From: Alphaproteobacteria bacterium | GTDB lineage: Bacteria > Pseudomonadota > Gammaproteobacteria > Burkholderiales > Burkholderiaceae_C | Assembly (NCBI GenBank): GCA_030054175.1 | Contig: JASGCM010000015.1 | Span: 1 to 64,000, forward strand | Direction of reading: 5' to 3' | DNA: 64,000 nt | In this document: positions 33,922 to 45,863 of the stretch, in pieces | Position numbering within the stretch: position 1 is the stretch's first letter | Layout: every line of letters begins with the position of its first letter | Made by a program: the position numbers and the translations under genes | Notes under the pieces: model-generated | The model's database searches: none | The model's input: the letters and a program-made list of their open reading frames with translations, nothing else | Told to the model about the DNA's origin: nothing

Positions 33922-35067
33922 TCAAACGCCCACGGTTTCGGTTTGCAAGGCCTGGGCAATCACGCCCCCGCCCAAACACACCTCGCCGTCGTAGAGCACG
34001 GCCGACTGGCCAGGCGTGACAGCCCATTGCGCCTGCTCAAACTCAAGCACCAAACTGTCCTCTGCATCGCCGAGCAATCGGCAAGCCGAATCGACTTGCC
34101 GATAGCGCGTCTTGGCCCCCAAATTCATTGGTCTGTCCCCGACAGGGGCATGACCCGCGACCCAGCTGAGGTCTTGGGCGCACAAGGCCGGTGCCAACAA
34201 CCAGGGGTGGCCGTGGCCCTGCACGGCATACAGGGTGTTGCGTTCGATGTCCTTGTGCGCGACAAACCAGGGCAGGTGTTCGCCACCACCTCTTTGAGCG
34301 CCTTTTTCTTTCACGCCACCGATGCCCAGGCCCTGACGTTGCCCCAAGGTATAAAAACTCAAGCCCACGTGACGGCCTATGACACGGCCACGATCGTCCT
34401 TGATGGGGCCGGGTTCATGCGAGATGTAGCGCGACAGAAATTCGCGAAAAGGTCGCTCTCCGATGAAGCATATGCCTGTCGAGTCTTTTTTGCGCGCATT
34501 GGGCAAACCGATGTCGGTCGCGATTTGACGCACCTGGGTTTTGCGCAACTCACCCACAGGAAACCAGGTTCGCGCCAATTGCGATTGGTTGAGGCGGTGC
34601 AAAAAATAACTCTGGTCTTTGCTCGGGTCCAAGCCTTTGAGCAGTTGCACTTGTTTGCCCTGCTCGCGCACCCGCGCATAGTGGCCGGTAGCAATGCGCT
34701 CGGCGCCCAAACGCATGGCGTGGTCCAAAAAGGCCTTGAACTTGATCTCGGCATTGCACAACACATCCGGGTTGGGCGTTCGGCCGGCTTGGTATTCGCG
34801 CAGGAATTCGGCGAAAACTCGGTCTTTGTATTCGCTGGCGAAGTTGACATGCTCGATCTCGATGCCGATCACATCGGCCACAGCCGCAGCATCGACGAAA
34901 TCGATATTGGATGAGCAATATTCGGAATCGTCGTCATCTTCCCAGTTTTTCATGAAGATGCCGACAACCTCGTGGCCTTGTTGCTTGAGCAACCAAGCGC
35001 TCACGGCCGAGTCGACCCCGCCGCTCAAGCCCACGACCACGCGTTGGGGCTTGACGGCCTGGCTCAA
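33922..35067 (-). CDS. mnmA: tRNA-specific 2-thiouridylase
   Basis: [63 protein letters not shown]. Confidence 0.96.
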   Translation of the reverse strand: MSQAVKPQRVVVGLSGGVDSAVSAWLLKQQGHEVVGIFMKNWEDDDDSEYCSSNIDFVDAAAVADVIGIEIEHVNFASEYKDRVFAEFLREYQAGRTPNPDVLCNAEIKFKAFLDHAMRLGAERIATGHYARVREQGKQVQLLKGLDPSKDQSYFLHRLNQSQLARTWFPVGELRKTQVRQIATDIGLPNARKKDSTGICFIGERPFREFLSRYISHEPGPIKDDRGRVIGRHVGLSFYTLGQRQGLGIGGVKEKGAQRGGGEHLPWFVAHKDIERNTLYAVQGHGHPWLLAPALCAQDLSWVAGHAPVGDRPMNLGAKTRYRQVDSACRLLGDAEDSLVLEFEQAQWAVTPGQSAVLYDGEVCLGGGVIAQALQTETVGV

Positions 35068-36260
35068 TTGGCGAAAGCGGCAATGCCCGTTTGGGCCCGC
35101 CCCAGGATCAGGGCGTGGATGTCATGGGTGCCCTCGTAGGTATTGACCACCTCGAGGTTGACCAAATGACGCGCCACACCGAACTCGTCACTGATGCCGT
35201 TGCCGCCCATCATGTCGCGCGCCATGCGAGCGATGTCCAGGGCCTTGCCACACGAGTTGCGCTTCAGGATGGAGGTGGTCTCGACCGCCGCTGTGCCTTC
35301 GTCTTTCATGCGGCCTAGGCGCAGGCAGCCTTGCAAACCCAAAGCAATTTCGGTTTGCATGTCGGCCAGTTTTTTCTGTATCAGTTGGTTGGCAGCCAGC
35401 GGGCGACCGAACTGCTGGCGATCAAGCACGTATTGGCGCGAGGTGTGCCAGCAAAATTCTGCCGCACCCAATGCGCCCCAAGCAATCCCGTAGCGTGCGC
35501 TGTTGAGGCAAGTGAACGGCCCTTTGAGGCCTTGAACTTCGGGGAAAGCGTTTTCTTCCGGCACGAACACACCATCCATGACGATCTCGCCGGTGATCGA
35601 GGCACGCAAGCCCACCTTGCCATGCACGGCCGGAGCACTCAAGCCCTTCATGCTTTTTTCCAAAATAAAGCCGCGGATCGGCCCCACCTGACCGCCTTCG
35701 CTGACCTCTTTGGCCCACACGACAAAGACGTCTGCGATGGGGCTGTTCGAGATCCACATCTTGTTGCCTTTCAGCTGATAACCCCCGGGGACCTTGTGCG
35801 CCCGGGTAGCCATGCTGGCCGGATCAGAGCCATGGTCGGGCTCGGTCAAGCCGAAGCAACCAATCCATTGGCCGGTAGCGAGTTTGGGCAGGTATTTTTG
35901 CTTTTGGGCTTCGGTGCCAAAGTAGTTGATCGGGACCATCACCAATGAAGATTGCACACTCATCATTGAGCGGTAGCCCGAATCGATGCGCTCGACTTCG
36001 CGTGCGATCAATCCGTAGGCCACATAGTTCAGTCCCGGCCCGCCGTACTCGGTGGGGATGGTCGGACCAAGCAAGCCCAACTCACCCATTTCACGAAAAA
36101 TATGGGGGTCGGTTTTTTCATGGCGGAAGGCCTCGCGCACACGCGGCATCAAACGGTCGTTGCAATACGCTGCGGCCGCTTCGCGGATCATCCGTTCCTC
36201 TTCGGTCAACTGCTGGTCCAGCAGGAACGGGTCTTCCCAAACAAATGTGGCTTTGGCCAT
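35064..36260 (-). CDS. Acyl-CoA dehydrogenase, glutaryl-CoA dehydrogenase-like
   Basis: [82 protein letters not shown]. Confidence 0.9.
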   Translation of the reverse strand: MAKATFVWEDPFLLDQQLTEEERMIREAAAAYCNDRLMPRVREAFRHEKTDPHIFREMGELGLLGPTIPTEYGGPGLNYVAYGLIAREVERIDSGYRSMMSVQSSLVMVPINYFGTEAQKQKYLPKLATGQWIGCFGLTEPDHGSDPASMATRAHKVPGGYQLKGNKMWISNSPIADVFVVWAKEVSEGGQVGPIRGFILEKSMKGLSAPAVHGKVGLRASITGEIVMDGVFVPEENAFPEVQGLKGPFTCLNSARYGIAWGALGAAEFCWHTSRQYVLDRQQFGRPLAANQLIQKKLADMQTEIALGLQGCLRLGRMKDEGTAAVETTSILKRNSCGKALDIARMARDMMGGNGISDEFGVARHLVNLEVVNTYEGTHDIHALILGRAQTGIAAFAN

Positions 36261-36440
36261 GCAGTGCTCCCCAAATGACGACAAATAATGGATGATTTTA
36301 CTCCCGACACTTGGGCAAAGCCCCGTTTTGGGGGGAAGACAGAGGGCTTTTATATCAAAAAGTAATTAATAAAAGAAAATTTATTCGTTCCGTTTTTAAA
36401 GGGTCGCTTTCAGAATCGGGGTCTGATTTTGATTTTGAGA

Positions 36441-37448
36441 ATGAATATGCCCCCTATTTTGCGCCGTACCATTCTGGTCCTGTGGTGGTCGGCCGTCACT
36501 TGGAACAGCTGGGCCCAGCCCACCACTTTGCTGAACGTCTCGTACGACCCCACCCGTGAGCTCTATGCCGAATACAACCAGGCCTTTGCTCGCCATTGGA
36601 AGGTCAAGACCGGGCAAGAATTGATCCTCAAGCAATCGCATGGCGGCTCAGGCAAGCAAGCGCGCGCCATCATTGACGGGTTGGATGCCGACGTCGCCAC
36701 CCTGGCCTTGGCGGGTGACACCGATGCCTTGCATGTCCATGGACCGCTGATTTCCAAAGACTGGCAAAAGCGTTTGCCGCACAACAGCACCCCTTACACC
36801 TCAACTATTGTGCTGGTTGTGCGCCAAGGCAACCCCAAAAACATCAAAGACTGGGATGATCTGGTGCGCCCCGACGTCAAGGTCATCACACCCAACCCCA
36901 AGACCTCGGGCGGTGCGCGTTGGAATTACCTGGCCGCATGGGAGTTCGCCAAACGCAAGTACGGGGGCGATGACAAGGCCCTGGAGTTCGTGAAAAAGCT
37001 CTACCAAAATGTACCCGTATTGGACACGGGCGCGCGCGGCTCCTCTGTGACCTTTGCCCAACGCAATCAAGGTGATGTGCTCCTGAGTTGGGAAAACGAG
37101 GCTTATTTGCTGGAGAAAGAGTTTAGCCACAAGGTGGATTTCGTCTATCCCTCCATCTCCATCCTGGCCGAGCCCGCGGTGGTGTTGATCGACAAACACG
37201 TGGATAAAAAGGGGACCCGTGCCGTGGCCCAGGCTTACCTGGAATTTCTCTACTCCGAAGAAGCGCAAGATTTGATTGGCAAGCACTTTTATCGACCCCG
37301 CTCGGCCAAGGCCCAGCAGAAGTACGCCAAACAACTGCCCAAACTGAACCTCTTCACCATCGAAGAGGCCTTCGGGGGCTGGGATAAAGCGACCCAGATT
37401 CACTTTACAGACGGCGGCAAGTTCGACCGGATCTACACGAGGAAATGA
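36441..37448 (+). CDS. sbp: Sulfate ABC transporter substrate-binding protein
   Basis: [68 protein letters not shown]. Confidence 0.95.
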   Translation: MNMPPILRRTILVLWWSAVTWNSWAQPTTLLNVSYDPTRELYAEYNQAFARHWKVKTGQELILKQSHGGSGKQARAIIDGLDADVATLALAGDTDALHVHGPLISKDWQKRLPHNSTPYTSTIVLVVRQGNPKNIKDWDDLVRPDVKVITPNPKTSGGARWNYLAAWEFAKRKYGGDDKALEFVKKLYQNVPVLDTGARGSSVTFAQRNQGDVLLSWENEAYLLEKEFSHKVDFVYPSISILAEPAVVLIDKHVDKKGTRAVAQAYLEFLYSEEAQDLIGKHFYRPRSAKAQQKYAKQLPKLNLFTIEEAFGGWDKATQIHFTDGGKFDRIYTRK

Positions 37449-37485
37449 TGGCGACTGATCTGCACGCACGAAAGGTGGCTCCTTG

Positions 37486-38337
37486 ATGACCACTGTATTC
37501 ACTTCTCGTCGACGGCCAGCGCGGGTTTTGCCGGGCTTCAACCTGACCCTGGGTTACACCATTTTGTACTTGAGCTTGATCGTACTAATCCCGCTATCGG
37601 CCTTGCTGTTCAAGACCTTCACCCTGAGTTGGGAGCAGTTTTGGGCCGCCGTCACCGCAGAGCGCGTGATGGCTTCTTACCGCTTGACCTTCGGGGCCTC
37701 TTTCATTGCAGCCCTGGTGAATGCCTTCTTCGGCTTGTTGGTGGCCTGGGTCTTGGTGCGCTATGAGTTCTGGGGCAAAAAAGGGGTCGACGCCCTGGTC
37801 GATTTGCCCTTTGCATTGCCCACTGCCGTGGCGGGCATTTCGCTGACCGCTCTGTTGGCGGACAATGGTTGGGTCGGTCAAGTGCTGGAGCCGCACGGCA
37901 TCCAGCTGGCATTCAACCCCAATGGCGTTGTGATCGCGCTCATCTTCATCGGTTTGCCATTTGTGGTGCGCACCGTGCAGCCGGTGCTGGAAGAGGCAGA
38001 AAAAGAGTTGGAAGAAGCCGCCACTTGCCTGGGCGCCACCCGCTGGCAAACCTTCACCCGCGTGATCCTGCCCTCAATCATCCCCGCATTGCTGGCCGGT
38101 TTTGCCATGGCCTTTGCCCGCGCCATCGGCGAATATGGCTCGGTCATTTTCATCGCAGGCAACATGCCCATGGTGTCCGAAATCACACCGCTCATCATCA
38201 TCGGCAAGTTGGAACAGTACGACTACGCCGGGGCCACTGCAGTGGCCTTGGTCATGCTGATGTTCTCTTTCATCCTGCTGCTCATCATCAACGCCTTGCA
38301 GGTTTGGCAGCGTCAACGGTGCGGAGCACCAGCATGA
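37486..38337 (+). CDS. cysT: Sulfate ABC transporter permease CysT
   Basis: Binding-protein-dependent permease motif [23 protein letters not shown]; position in sbp-cysTWA. Confidence 0.94.
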   Translation: MTTVFTSRRRPARVLPGFNLTLGYTILYLSLIVLIPLSALLFKTFTLSWEQFWAAVTAERVMASYRLTFGASFIAALVNAFFGLLVAWVLVRYEFWGKKGVDALVDLPFALPTAVAGISLTALLADNGWVGQVLEPHGIQLAFNPNGVVIALIFIGLPFVVRTVQPVLEEAEKELEEAATCLGATRWQTFTRVILPSIIPALLAGFAMAFARAIGEYGSVIFIAGNMPMVSEITPLIIIGKLEQYDYAGATAVALVMLMFSFILLLIINALQVWQRQRCGAPA

Positions 38338-39236
38338 GCGGTGCCGCTGCTTCCTTGGGTCAGACGAATCGCCGCACGCAGTCGGGCACCACCGAGCCCG
38401 CCTGGGTGCGCTGGACTTTGCTGGGCTTGGCATTGGGTTTCATGTTTTTGTTTTTGGTGCTTCCGTTGGCTGCCGTGTTCACAGAAGCATTGCGCAAGGG
38501 GTTGGAAGCCTACCTAGACGCCTTGAAAGAGCCGGACGCCTGGTCTGCGATTCGCCTGACGCTGATCACGGCAGCAATCACTTTGCCGCTGAATATGGTG
38601 TTTGGCATTGCCGCCGCATGGGCCATTGCCAAATACGACTTCAAAGGCAAGGCCTTCTTGACCACCTTGGTGGACTTGCCGTTTTCTGTGTCTCCAGTGG
38701 TGGCTGGCCTGATCTATGTGTTGGTTTTCGGGGCGCATGGCTGGCTCGGCCCCTGGTTGGCAGCGCATGACGTGAAGATCATTTTTGCCGTACCGGGCAT
38801 CGTGTTGGCCACCGTATTTGTGACCTTTCCCTTCATTGCCCGCGAGCTGATTCCACTGATGCAGGCCCAGGGGACGGAAGAAGAGCAGGCGGCGATCGTC
38901 CTGGGGGCTACGGGCTGGCAGACCTTTAGGCGCGTGACGCTGCCCAACATCAAATGGGGTTTGATCTATGGCGTCATTCTGTGCAACGCACGCGCCATGG
39001 GCGAGTTTGGGGCGGTGTCGGTGGTGTCGGGCCACATCCGCGGACAGACCAACACCATGCCGCTGCATGTCGAAATTCTGTACAACGAATACCAGTCGGT
39101 GGCCGCTTTCGCGGTCGCTTCACTGCTGGCGCTGCTGGCGCTGGTCACGCTGGTGATCAAGTCGGTGGTGGAGTGTCTGCACGAACGCGACATGCGTGGG
39201 ACAACCGTTACGCCACCGGAGAACCCCAACACCTGA
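38334..39236 (+). CDS. cysW: Sulfate ABC transporter permease CysW
   Basis: [65 protein letters not shown] overlap with cysT. Confidence 0.94.
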   Translation: MSGAAASLGQTNRRTQSGTTEPAWVRWTLLGLALGFMFLFLVLPLAAVFTEALRKGLEAYLDALKEPDAWSAIRLTLITAAITLPLNMVFGIAAAWAIAKYDFKGKAFLTTLVDLPFSVSPVVAGLIYVLVFGAHGWLGPWLAAHDVKIIFAVPGIVLATVFVTFPFIARELIPLMQAQGTEEEQAAIVLGATGWQTFRRVTLPNIKWGLIYGVILCNARAMGEFGAVSVVSGHIRGQTNTMPLHVEILYNEYQSVAAFAVASLLALLALVTLVIKSVVECLHERDMRGTTVTPPENPNT

Positions 39237-39276
39237 TGGAATATTCTTCTCGAAACAAACGGATCGGAGTCCCACC

Positions 39277-40368
39277 ATGAGCATCGAGATTCGCCATGTC
39301 AAAAAACAATTCGGTGACTTCATCGCATTGAACAACGTCAGCCTGGACATCGAATCGGGCGAGCTGATCGCCCTATTGGGTCCCTCGGGCTGCGGCAAGA
39401 CCACGCTACTGCGCATCATCGCCGGTCTCGAGGCCGCCGATGAAGGCCGCATTGCCTTCAGTGGTGAAGACACCACCCACGTCCATGTGCGTCAACGCCA
39501 AGTGGGCTTTGTGTTCCAGCACTATGCGCTATTTCGCCACATGACAGTGTTTGAAAACGTCGCCTTTGGCCTGCGGGTGCGACCGCGTGCGACGCGCCCC
39601 GCTGAGGCGGAAATTCGGCGCAAGGTGCATGACCTACTGGGTCTGGTGCAACTCGACTGGCTGGCCGACCGCTACCCCTCGCAACTCTCGGGCGGTCAGC
39701 GCCAACGCATCGCGTTGGCACGGGCCTTGGCGGTCGAGCCCAAGGTGTTGCTGCTGGACGAACCGTTTGGCGCGCTGGACGCCAAGGTTCGCAAAGAGTT
39801 GCGTCGCTGGCTGAGACGACTGCACGACGAGCTGAACGTGACCAGCATTTTTGTCACGCATGACCAAGAAGAAGCCCTGGAAGTGGCCGACCGGGTGGTG
39901 TTGATGAACAAAGGCCACATCGAGCAAATCGGCTCACCTCAGGAGGTCTGGGATCATCCGGCCAACCCGTTCGTCTATGGCTTTCTGGGTGACGTGAACT
40001 TGTTTCATGGCCGCGCCCACGAGGGAGAGATGCTGATTGGCACCGATCACCATGCCGTGCGCCTGGACACGCCCGATCATGTCAACGCCCAAGACGCCAA
40101 GGCGTGGGCCTATGTGCGACCACACGACCTGCATGTGGAACGGTACGCGCCAGGACACCAAGGCGGTATCGTGGCCCGCCTCACGCGAGCCATCGTGGTA
40201 GGGCCGGTGGCTCGCCTAGAACTCGAGGCACAAGAGGAACAGGGCGTTGGAAAAGAGGCGGTCATCGAAGCCCAGTTGTCAGCCGCCCAGTTCCGCGAAG
40301 AAGGCTACGCCGAGGGCGATGTGCTGGTGTTGACCCCTCGCAAAGCGAGGGTGTTCGTCGACGGCTGA
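39277..40368 (+). CDS. cysA: Sulfate ABC transporter ATP-binding protein
   Basis: [52 protein letters not shown]. Confidence 0.95.
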   Translation: MSIEIRHVKKQFGDFIALNNVSLDIESGELIALLGPSGCGKTTLLRIIAGLEAADEGRIAFSGEDTTHVHVRQRQVGFVFQHYALFRHMTVFENVAFGLRVRPRATRPAEAEIRRKVHDLLGLVQLDWLADRYPSQLSGGQRQRIALARALAVEPKVLLLDEPFGALDAKVRKELRRWLRRLHDELNVTSIFVTHDQEEALEVADRVVLMNKGHIEQIGSPQEVWDHPANPFVYGFLGDVNLFHGRAHEGEMLIGTDHHAVRLDTPDHVNAQDAKAWAYVRPHDLHVERYAPGHQGGIVARLTRAIVVGPVARLELEAQEEQGVGKEAVIEAQLSAAQFREEGYAEGDVLVLTPRKARVFVDG

Positions 40369-40385
40369 GCCATGGGCCGCGGGCG

Positions 40386-42476
40386 TCAGACCGGGTGCGT
40401 TTGCAGGTGACGCTGGGCCATGTCGATGTACCAGTTCAGACACTGCGGGTTGGCCATGGCGTCACGGTTGAGCACTTTGTCAACGGGCTGTCCGAGCATC
40501 AGTTTCTTGATCGGCAGCTCTTGCTTCTTACCCGAGAGTGTGCGCGGGATTTCGGCAACCTGAAAAATCTCATCGGGCACGAAACGCGGGCTCAGGGCAT
40601 CGCGTACTGCCGCATTCAGGCGTTGCCGCAGGGCGTCATCGAACACCTGGCCTTCGCGCAACACCACGAAGAGCGGCATGTAACTCTCACGGCCCAAGTA
40701 CTCCAAATCGACCACCATCGAATCGAGCACCTCGGGCAAGGCCTCGACGGCGCGGTACAACTCGCTGGTGCCCATGCGCAGTCCATGCCGGTTGATGGTG
40801 GCATCGCTGCGGCCATAGATGATGCAACGGCCTTCGGGGGTGATTTTCAGCCAGTCGCCATGGCGCCAGACCGCGCCGCTGGTGGGATCGGCATCGCCAC
40901 CACCGGGTCGGCGACCCAGGCCGGGCGGGTACATGTCGAAGTAACTGCCCAGATAACGCTGGTGATCGGTATCACCCCAGAAAAAAGGTGGCATGCTGGG
41001 CAGTGGCTGAGTGACCACCAACTCACCTACTTCGTCCACGACCGGCTGGCCGTGTTCATTCCAGGCCTCAACAGCCACCCCAAGAAAACGGCACTGCATC
41101 TCTCCGGGCACCATGGGCAACTCGCGATGTCCGCCCAGGTAGGCGCCGGCGTCGGTGCCGCCCGAGATGTTGCACCACCAAATGTCGGGTCGCCGCTGCT
41201 GGCCTGATCGGTTGTAAATCCGACGGAACTGATCGGTCCCCCATTGTTGAACCTCGGGGCTGAGCGGTGAACCGGTGGTACCCAAGGCGCGCACCTGACC
41301 CAGCCCATCGATGGTGGACAGGTCGATGCCTGATTTCATGCAATGGGTGAAGTACGCCGCGCCGGCACCGAAGAAAGTGACACGCTCGCGGGCCGCATAT
41401 CGCCATAAGACCCCCCAGTCCGGGCGCTCTTTGGTGCCTCCGGGGTTGCCGTCGTAGATGACACAGGTGGTGCCGCTGAGCAAACCGCTGAGTTGGGCGT
41501 TCCACATGACCCAACCGGTCGAGCTGTACCACAGAAAGCGCTCGCCCCAGGAATTGGCTTCGTAACTACAGCCCACGTCGTAGTGCACGTTCTTGTGGGC
41601 CATGCCATTGAGCAAAGAACCACCGTGGGTGTGCACGATGGGCTTGGGCAAGCCGGTCGTGCCGCTGCTATAGACGATCCATAAAGGATGGTCGAACGGC
41701 ACCCACAAGGGCGCAAAGCCCGGGTCGTCGCCACCGGCGGCCACCACCTTGGCAAAGTCGGCACCATCGGGTGGGTTGGATAGCCCACCCAGGTTTTGCA
41801 GCAGCAAGACATGCTGCACGCTGGGCAACGCTGCTCGAAGTTCTTTGACCACACCGATTCGGTCGTGGTCTTTGCCGCCATAGGTCACGCCATCGCAAGC
41901 GATCAAGACCTTGGGGGTGATTTGACGGAATCGATCGAGCACGGCGTTGGTACCCATGTCTGGTGCGCAGACGCTCCAGATGCCACCCACACTAACCACC
42001 GCCAAAAAAGACACCATGGTTTCGGCGATGTTGGGCAAATATGCCGCCACCCGGTCGCCCGGTCGCACGCCTTGCGCTTGCAAATGCCGGGCCAGGGCCG
42101 CCACCTGGCGACGCAGTTCGGGCCAAGAAAGTTCGCGCCGTTGGCCGCGCTCGTTGTCGCTGATGACGGCAAGCATGCCCGCCTCGTGCGCCAGATGCAC
42201 ATGGCGCAACACCTGTTGGGCGTAGTTGACCTGAGCGCCCGGAAACCACTCTGCGCCTGGCATGGTGTTTTTAGCCAGTACGGCCGTGTGGGGAGTGGGC
42301 GATTGCAGATCCAGGTATTCCCACATGGTGGCCCAGAACTGTTCGAGTTCGCTCACCGACCAGCGCCACATCGCCTGGTAGTCGGCAAATTTCAGACCGT
42401 GCTTCTTCTCCAGCCATTGGGCATACAGCCGGATTTGCGGCACGAAAGGGGCGATGACATTATCGGGGGCGTTCAT
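40386..42476 (-). CDS. Acetoacetate--CoA ligase
   Basis: AMP-binding VYSSGTTGLPKPIVHTHGG, SSTGWVMWNAQLSGLLSGTTCVIYDGNP, GRSDATINRHGLRMGTSELY. Confidence 0.92.
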   Translation of the reverse strand: MNAPDNVIAPFVPQIRLYAQWLEKKHGLKFADYQAMWRWSVSELEQFWATMWEYLDLQSPTPHTAVLAKNTMPGAEWFPGAQVNYAQQVLRHVHLAHEAGMLAVISDNERGQRRELSWPELRRQVAALARHLQAQGVRPGDRVAAYLPNIAETMVSFLAVVSVGGIWSVCAPDMGTNAVLDRFRQITPKVLIACDGVTYGGKDHDRIGVVKELRAALPSVQHVLLLQNLGGLSNPPDGADFAKVVAAGGDDPGFAPLWVPFDHPLWIVYSSGTTGLPKPIVHTHGGSLLNGMAHKNVHYDVGCSYEANSWGERFLWYSSTGWVMWNAQLSGLLSGTTCVIYDGNPGGTKERPDWGVLWRYAARERVTFFGAGAAYFTHCMKSGIDLSTIDGLGQVRALGTTGSPLSPEVQQWGTDQFRRIYNRSGQQRRPDIWWCNISGGTDAGAYLGGHRELPMVPGEMQCRFLGVAVEAWNEHGQPVVDEVGELVVTQPLPSMPPFFWGDTDHQRYLGSYFDMYPPGLGRRPGGGDADPTSGAVWRHGDWLKITPEGRCIIYGRSDATINRHGLRMGTSELYRAVEALPEVLDSMVVDLEYLGRESYMPLFVVLREGQVFDDALRQRLNAAVRDALSPRFVPDEIFQVAEIPRTLSGKKQELPIKKLMLGQPVDKVLNRDAMANPQCLNWYIDMAQRHLQTHPV

Positions 42477-42547
42477 GGCAGTGAATTGATCAACTTATCA
42501 ATGATTTTGCATGACCCCAAGCCTAAAACCACTCAGGGAAACCACGC

Positions 42548-43630
42548 TTGTCCCAGTATGCCCACTGGCGCTTCAATCGGTCACTGATGAAAGCCCTAAA
42601 CCCTTTGCGTGACTTTCGGGTTGACCCCAATGCCATTTCTTGGGTCGGCCAAGACCTGCAACGCCCCGAATGTATTCTGGCCGAGCCCGGTGGCGACCTG
42701 TGGGTGGCCGACGCACGTGGCGGGGTGACCCACATTCGACCCGATGGTACCCAGCGCTTCATCGGGCAGACCCGCGATGCCCGATTTGAGCGCACAGCCA
42801 CCGACAGCGTGGAGGGCGCCGAAGCCAAGTTCACCACCGGAACTTTGCCCAACGGTTTGGCCTTCGCAGCCAACGGCGACATCTTGATTTCGAACTTCGG
42901 CACCGACTTGCTCGAGGTCATGACCCGCGAAGGCGAAACCCGCACCTTGTACGACCAAATCGACGGGCATCCCATCGGCAAAGTGAATTTCGTCTTGCGC
43001 GACATCCGCAACCGAATTTGGCTTACTGTGTCCACCCGCATCAACCCCTGGACCCAAGCGGCCAGCAGTCGGGTGCGTGATGGCTATGTGGCGGTGGTGG
43101 ACGAACAGGGTTTGCGGGTCGTTGCCGAGGGTTTTTATTTCACCAATGAAATCCGACTGGACGCACAGGAAGAGTGGCTCTACATCGTCGAGACAACTGG
43201 CCCGAACATCAGCCGCATGCGGGTGGTGGAAACCCTGCAGGGTGTCATCTTGCGCGATCGCGAGGTGTTTGGCCCCAGCCATTTGGGCGGATTTCCCGAT
43301 GGCATCGCCTTTGACGCATGGGGCAACCTGTGGTGCACGTTGATCATGGTCGACCAGTTGATCGCGCTGACACCCGAGGGTGACCGGTTGGAGTTGCTCG
43401 ATGCCGGAGATACCGCCGCCAGCGCCCGCCTGTTGGCCGATGTCGCCGCCGGGACGCTCAGCACAGAAACCATGCTGGCGACCCATGGCACGCTGGCCCC
43501 CTGGATGGCCAGTGTCACCTTTGGTGGCCCCGACCTGCGCACGGTGTACATTGGTAGCCTGATGGGTCATCGCATCCCGTGTTTTCGCTCGCCGGTGGCG
43601 GGCTTGCCCATGGTGCATTGGCCGCGTTGA
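42548..43630 (+). CDS. SMP-30/gluconolactonase-like beta-propeller protein (ATG at 42587 is also possible)
   Basis: RPECILAEPGGDLWVADARGGVTHI, LPNGLAFAANGDILISNFG, HLGGFPDGIAFDAWGNLWCTLI. Confidence 0.85.
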   Translation: MSQYAHWRFNRSLMKALNPLRDFRVDPNAISWVGQDLQRPECILAEPGGDLWVADARGGVTHIRPDGTQRFIGQTRDARFERTATDSVEGAEAKFTTGTLPNGLAFAANGDILISNFGTDLLEVMTREGETRTLYDQIDGHPIGKVNFVLRDIRNRIWLTVSTRINPWTQAASSRVRDGYVAVVDEQGLRVVAEGFYFTNEIRLDAQEEWLYIVETTGPNISRMRVVETLQGVILRDREVFGPSHLGGFPDGIAFDAWGNLWCTLIMVDQLIALTPEGDRLELLDAGDTAASARLLADVAAGTLSTETMLATHGTLAPWMASVTFGGPDLRTVYIGSLMGHRIPCFRSPVAGLPMVHWPR

Positions 43631-43663
43631 TCCATGTTTTCATGTTCACCCTGCTCTAAAACC

Positions 43664-44464
43664 ATGCCACGCCAATTTGTCGACCTCTCGATCCGCCTGG
43701 AAAACGATGTGCTCAGCGACCCGCCTGCGTTCGCTCCGCGCATCGAGTACTTCAACCACGAGAACACCTACGAGCAAATCGCTCCGTTTTTCCCAGGCCT
43801 GAAAAAAGAAGACTTGCCCGACGGCGAAGGTTGGGCCGTTGAATTCATCCACCTGTGCACGCACAACGGTACTCACCTGGACGCTCCTTACCATTTCCAT
43901 TCGACCATGGATCAAGCGCTGGGCCACAAAAAACCAGCGATTGCGATCGACGAGGTCCCGCTCGAGTGGTGCTTTCAGCCCGGCGTGAAATTTGACTTTC
44001 GCCATCTGCCCGATGGCCATGTGGTGACCGCGGCCGAGGTTGAGACCGAGCTCGCGCGCATCGGCCACACCTTGGCGCCGCTGGAGATCGTGGTGGTCAA
44101 CACGCGCGCCGGTTCACGCTACGGCCACCCCGACTACGTGTCCAGCGGTTGCGGCATGGGTTATGAGGCCACCATGTATTTGCTTGAGCGCGGCGTGCGT
44201 CTGACCGGCACAGACGCTTGGAGCTGGGACGCGCCCTTTGTGCACACGGCAGAAAAATACAAGTCCAGCGGCGACGCCGGCCTGATCTGGGAAGGGCACA
44301 AGGCCGGTCGCGACATCGGCTATTGCCACTTGGAAAAACTACACAATCTCGAAAGCCTGCCGCCGTCGGGCTTTTACATCAGCTGCTTTCCGCACAAGAT
44401 CAAAGGCGCATCGGCCGGCTGGACGCGCGCCGTTGCGATTTTTGACGATCAGCTGTTCAAGTGA
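43664..44464 (+). CDS. Cyclase/kynurenine-formamidase-like family protein
   Basis: HLCTHNGTHLDAPYHF metal-binding motif. Confidence 0.88.
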   Translation: MPRQFVDLSIRLENDVLSDPPAFAPRIEYFNHENTYEQIAPFFPGLKKEDLPDGEGWAVEFIHLCTHNGTHLDAPYHFHSTMDQALGHKKPAIAIDEVPLEWCFQPGVKFDFRHLPDGHVVTAAEVETELARIGHTLAPLEIVVVNTRAGSRYGHPDYVSSGCGMGYEATMYLLERGVRLTGTDAWSWDAPFVHTAEKYKSSGDAGLIWEGHKAGRDIGYCHLEKLHNLESLPPSGFYISCFPHKIKGASAGWTRAVAIFDDQLFK

Positions 44465-44470
44465 GCGGGC

Positions 44471-45031
44471 TCAAGCGCCTTTTTGCAGGCGCTCGCTCTT
44501 CCAATACACATCATCACCGCCGTCTTGGCGGTTGAGCACCCGAGCCAAAACGAACATCAGATCGGACAAGCGATTGAGGTATTGGCGCGGCGCATCGTGG
44601 ATGGCCTCTTCAAAGCCTAAAGCGACGACGGCGCGCTCCGCGCGGCGCGCCACCGTGCGGCACACATGGGCTTGCGAGGCAGCGCGGTTGCCCGCCGGCA
44701 GGATGAACTCTTGTAGCTTGGGCAGTTGGGCGTTGTAGTGATCCAATGCCTGATCCAGGGCCGCCACCGCTTGAGCTTTGAGCAACTCGAAACCAGGAAT
44801 GGACAGCTCGCCACCCAGGTTGAAGAGCTGGTGCTGAATCTCAACCAATACCTCGCGCACATCCTCAGGCATGGGCTCACAAAGCAGCACGCCAATGTTC
44901 GAGTTCAACTCGTCGACATCGCCCATGGCGTGCACGCGCAAGCTATTCTTGGACACCCGTTGGTTGTTGCCCAAGCCGGTGGTGCCCCCGTCCCCGGTCC
45001 GGGTGGCGATTTGCGTCAGTCGATTGCCCAT
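44471..45031 (-). CDS. Cob(I)yrinic acid a,c-diamide adenosyltransferase (PduO-type)
   Basis: TRTGDGGTTGLGNNQRVSKNSLRV, GDVDELNSNIG, YLNRLSDLMFVLAR. Confidence 0.94.
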   Translation of the reverse strand: MGNRLTQIATRTGDGGTTGLGNNQRVSKNSLRVHAMGDVDELNSNIGVLLCEPMPEDVREVLVEIQHQLFNLGGELSIPGFELLKAQAVAALDQALDHYNAQLPKLQEFILPAGNRAASQAHVCRTVARRAERAVVALGFEEAIHDAPRQYLNRLSDLMFVLARVLNRQDGGDDVYWKSERLQKGA

Positions 45032-45101
45032 GTGCGTTCTTTCCGTAACTGGCGCTATTTTCGCCCAGATGGGCGCTTATGATCAGACTCAAGGATTTAT
45101 C

Positions 45102-45845
45102 ATGGAACACATTTACCCGCTGCTGGTCGTAGCCTTGGGTTTTGGGGTGCTGGGCATCACCGGTTTTGGCTCGGCGCTGATCTCCGTGCCTTTGCTGGCC
45201 TGGGTCTGGCCCTTGCATCAAGTGGTGCCCTTGGTGCTCTCCATCGACTTCATCGCCTGTCTGTTGCTGGGTGGACTGCAATGGCGATTGATCCAACTGC
45301 CGGCGTTGCTGCCCTTTTTCTGCTGGCTGTTGGTGGGCGTGGCATTGGGTGCCGTCTTATCCTGGGTGCCGGGGGTGCTCGATAGCGGTGTCTTGCTGGT
45401 GGCGCTGGGGCTCTATGTCGCCTGGGCCGGTTGGCGCGGCTTGAGCGAAGCGGCACCACGTCCGAATTCGATGCTGCGTCACACTCCTCTGAGCGGCTTG
45501 CTAGGCGGCGTGATCGAAATGTTGTGGGGCACGTCCGGCTCGGTGGTGGTAGGTCATCTGGTATCCCGATTTGAAGACCCGCGCGTGCTGCGGGCTCACA
45601 TCACCCTGTGCCTGATGCTGGTCAGCGGGCTGGCTTGCCTGACTTTGGCCGCCAGTGGGCGCCTGAACACCCCGGAGGTGCGCGAGTGGTGGCCACCACT
45701 GACGGCCGTTGCTTTGGTGTCGATGTTGTTGTGCCACCGCTGGTCGCGCCATGCGCCGGTGGCCCGCCTGCGCCGAGCCATTTTGGGGTTGCTGGTGTTC
45801 AGCGGTCTGGCGTTGGCGCTCCAGGGAGGGCGCTCACTGGCCTGA
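45102..45845 (+). CDS. TSUP family (TauE/SafE-like) membrane transporter
   Basis: Multi-TM, GITGFGSALISVPLLAW and second half-repeat. Confidence 0.82.
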   Translation: MEHIYPLLVVALGFGVLGITGFGSALISVPLLAWVWPLHQVVPLVLSIDFIACLLLGGLQWRLIQLPALLPFFCWLLVGVALGAVLSWVPGVLDSGVLLVALGLYVAWAGWRGLSEAAPRPNSMLRHTPLSGLLGGVIEMLWGTSGSVVVGHLVSRFEDPRVLRAHITLCLMLVSGLACLTLAASGRLNTPEVREWWPPLTAVALVSMLLCHRWSRHAPVARLRRAILGLLVFSGLALALQGGRSLA

Positions 45846-45863
45846 AGGGTCAAAGCCCCGTCA

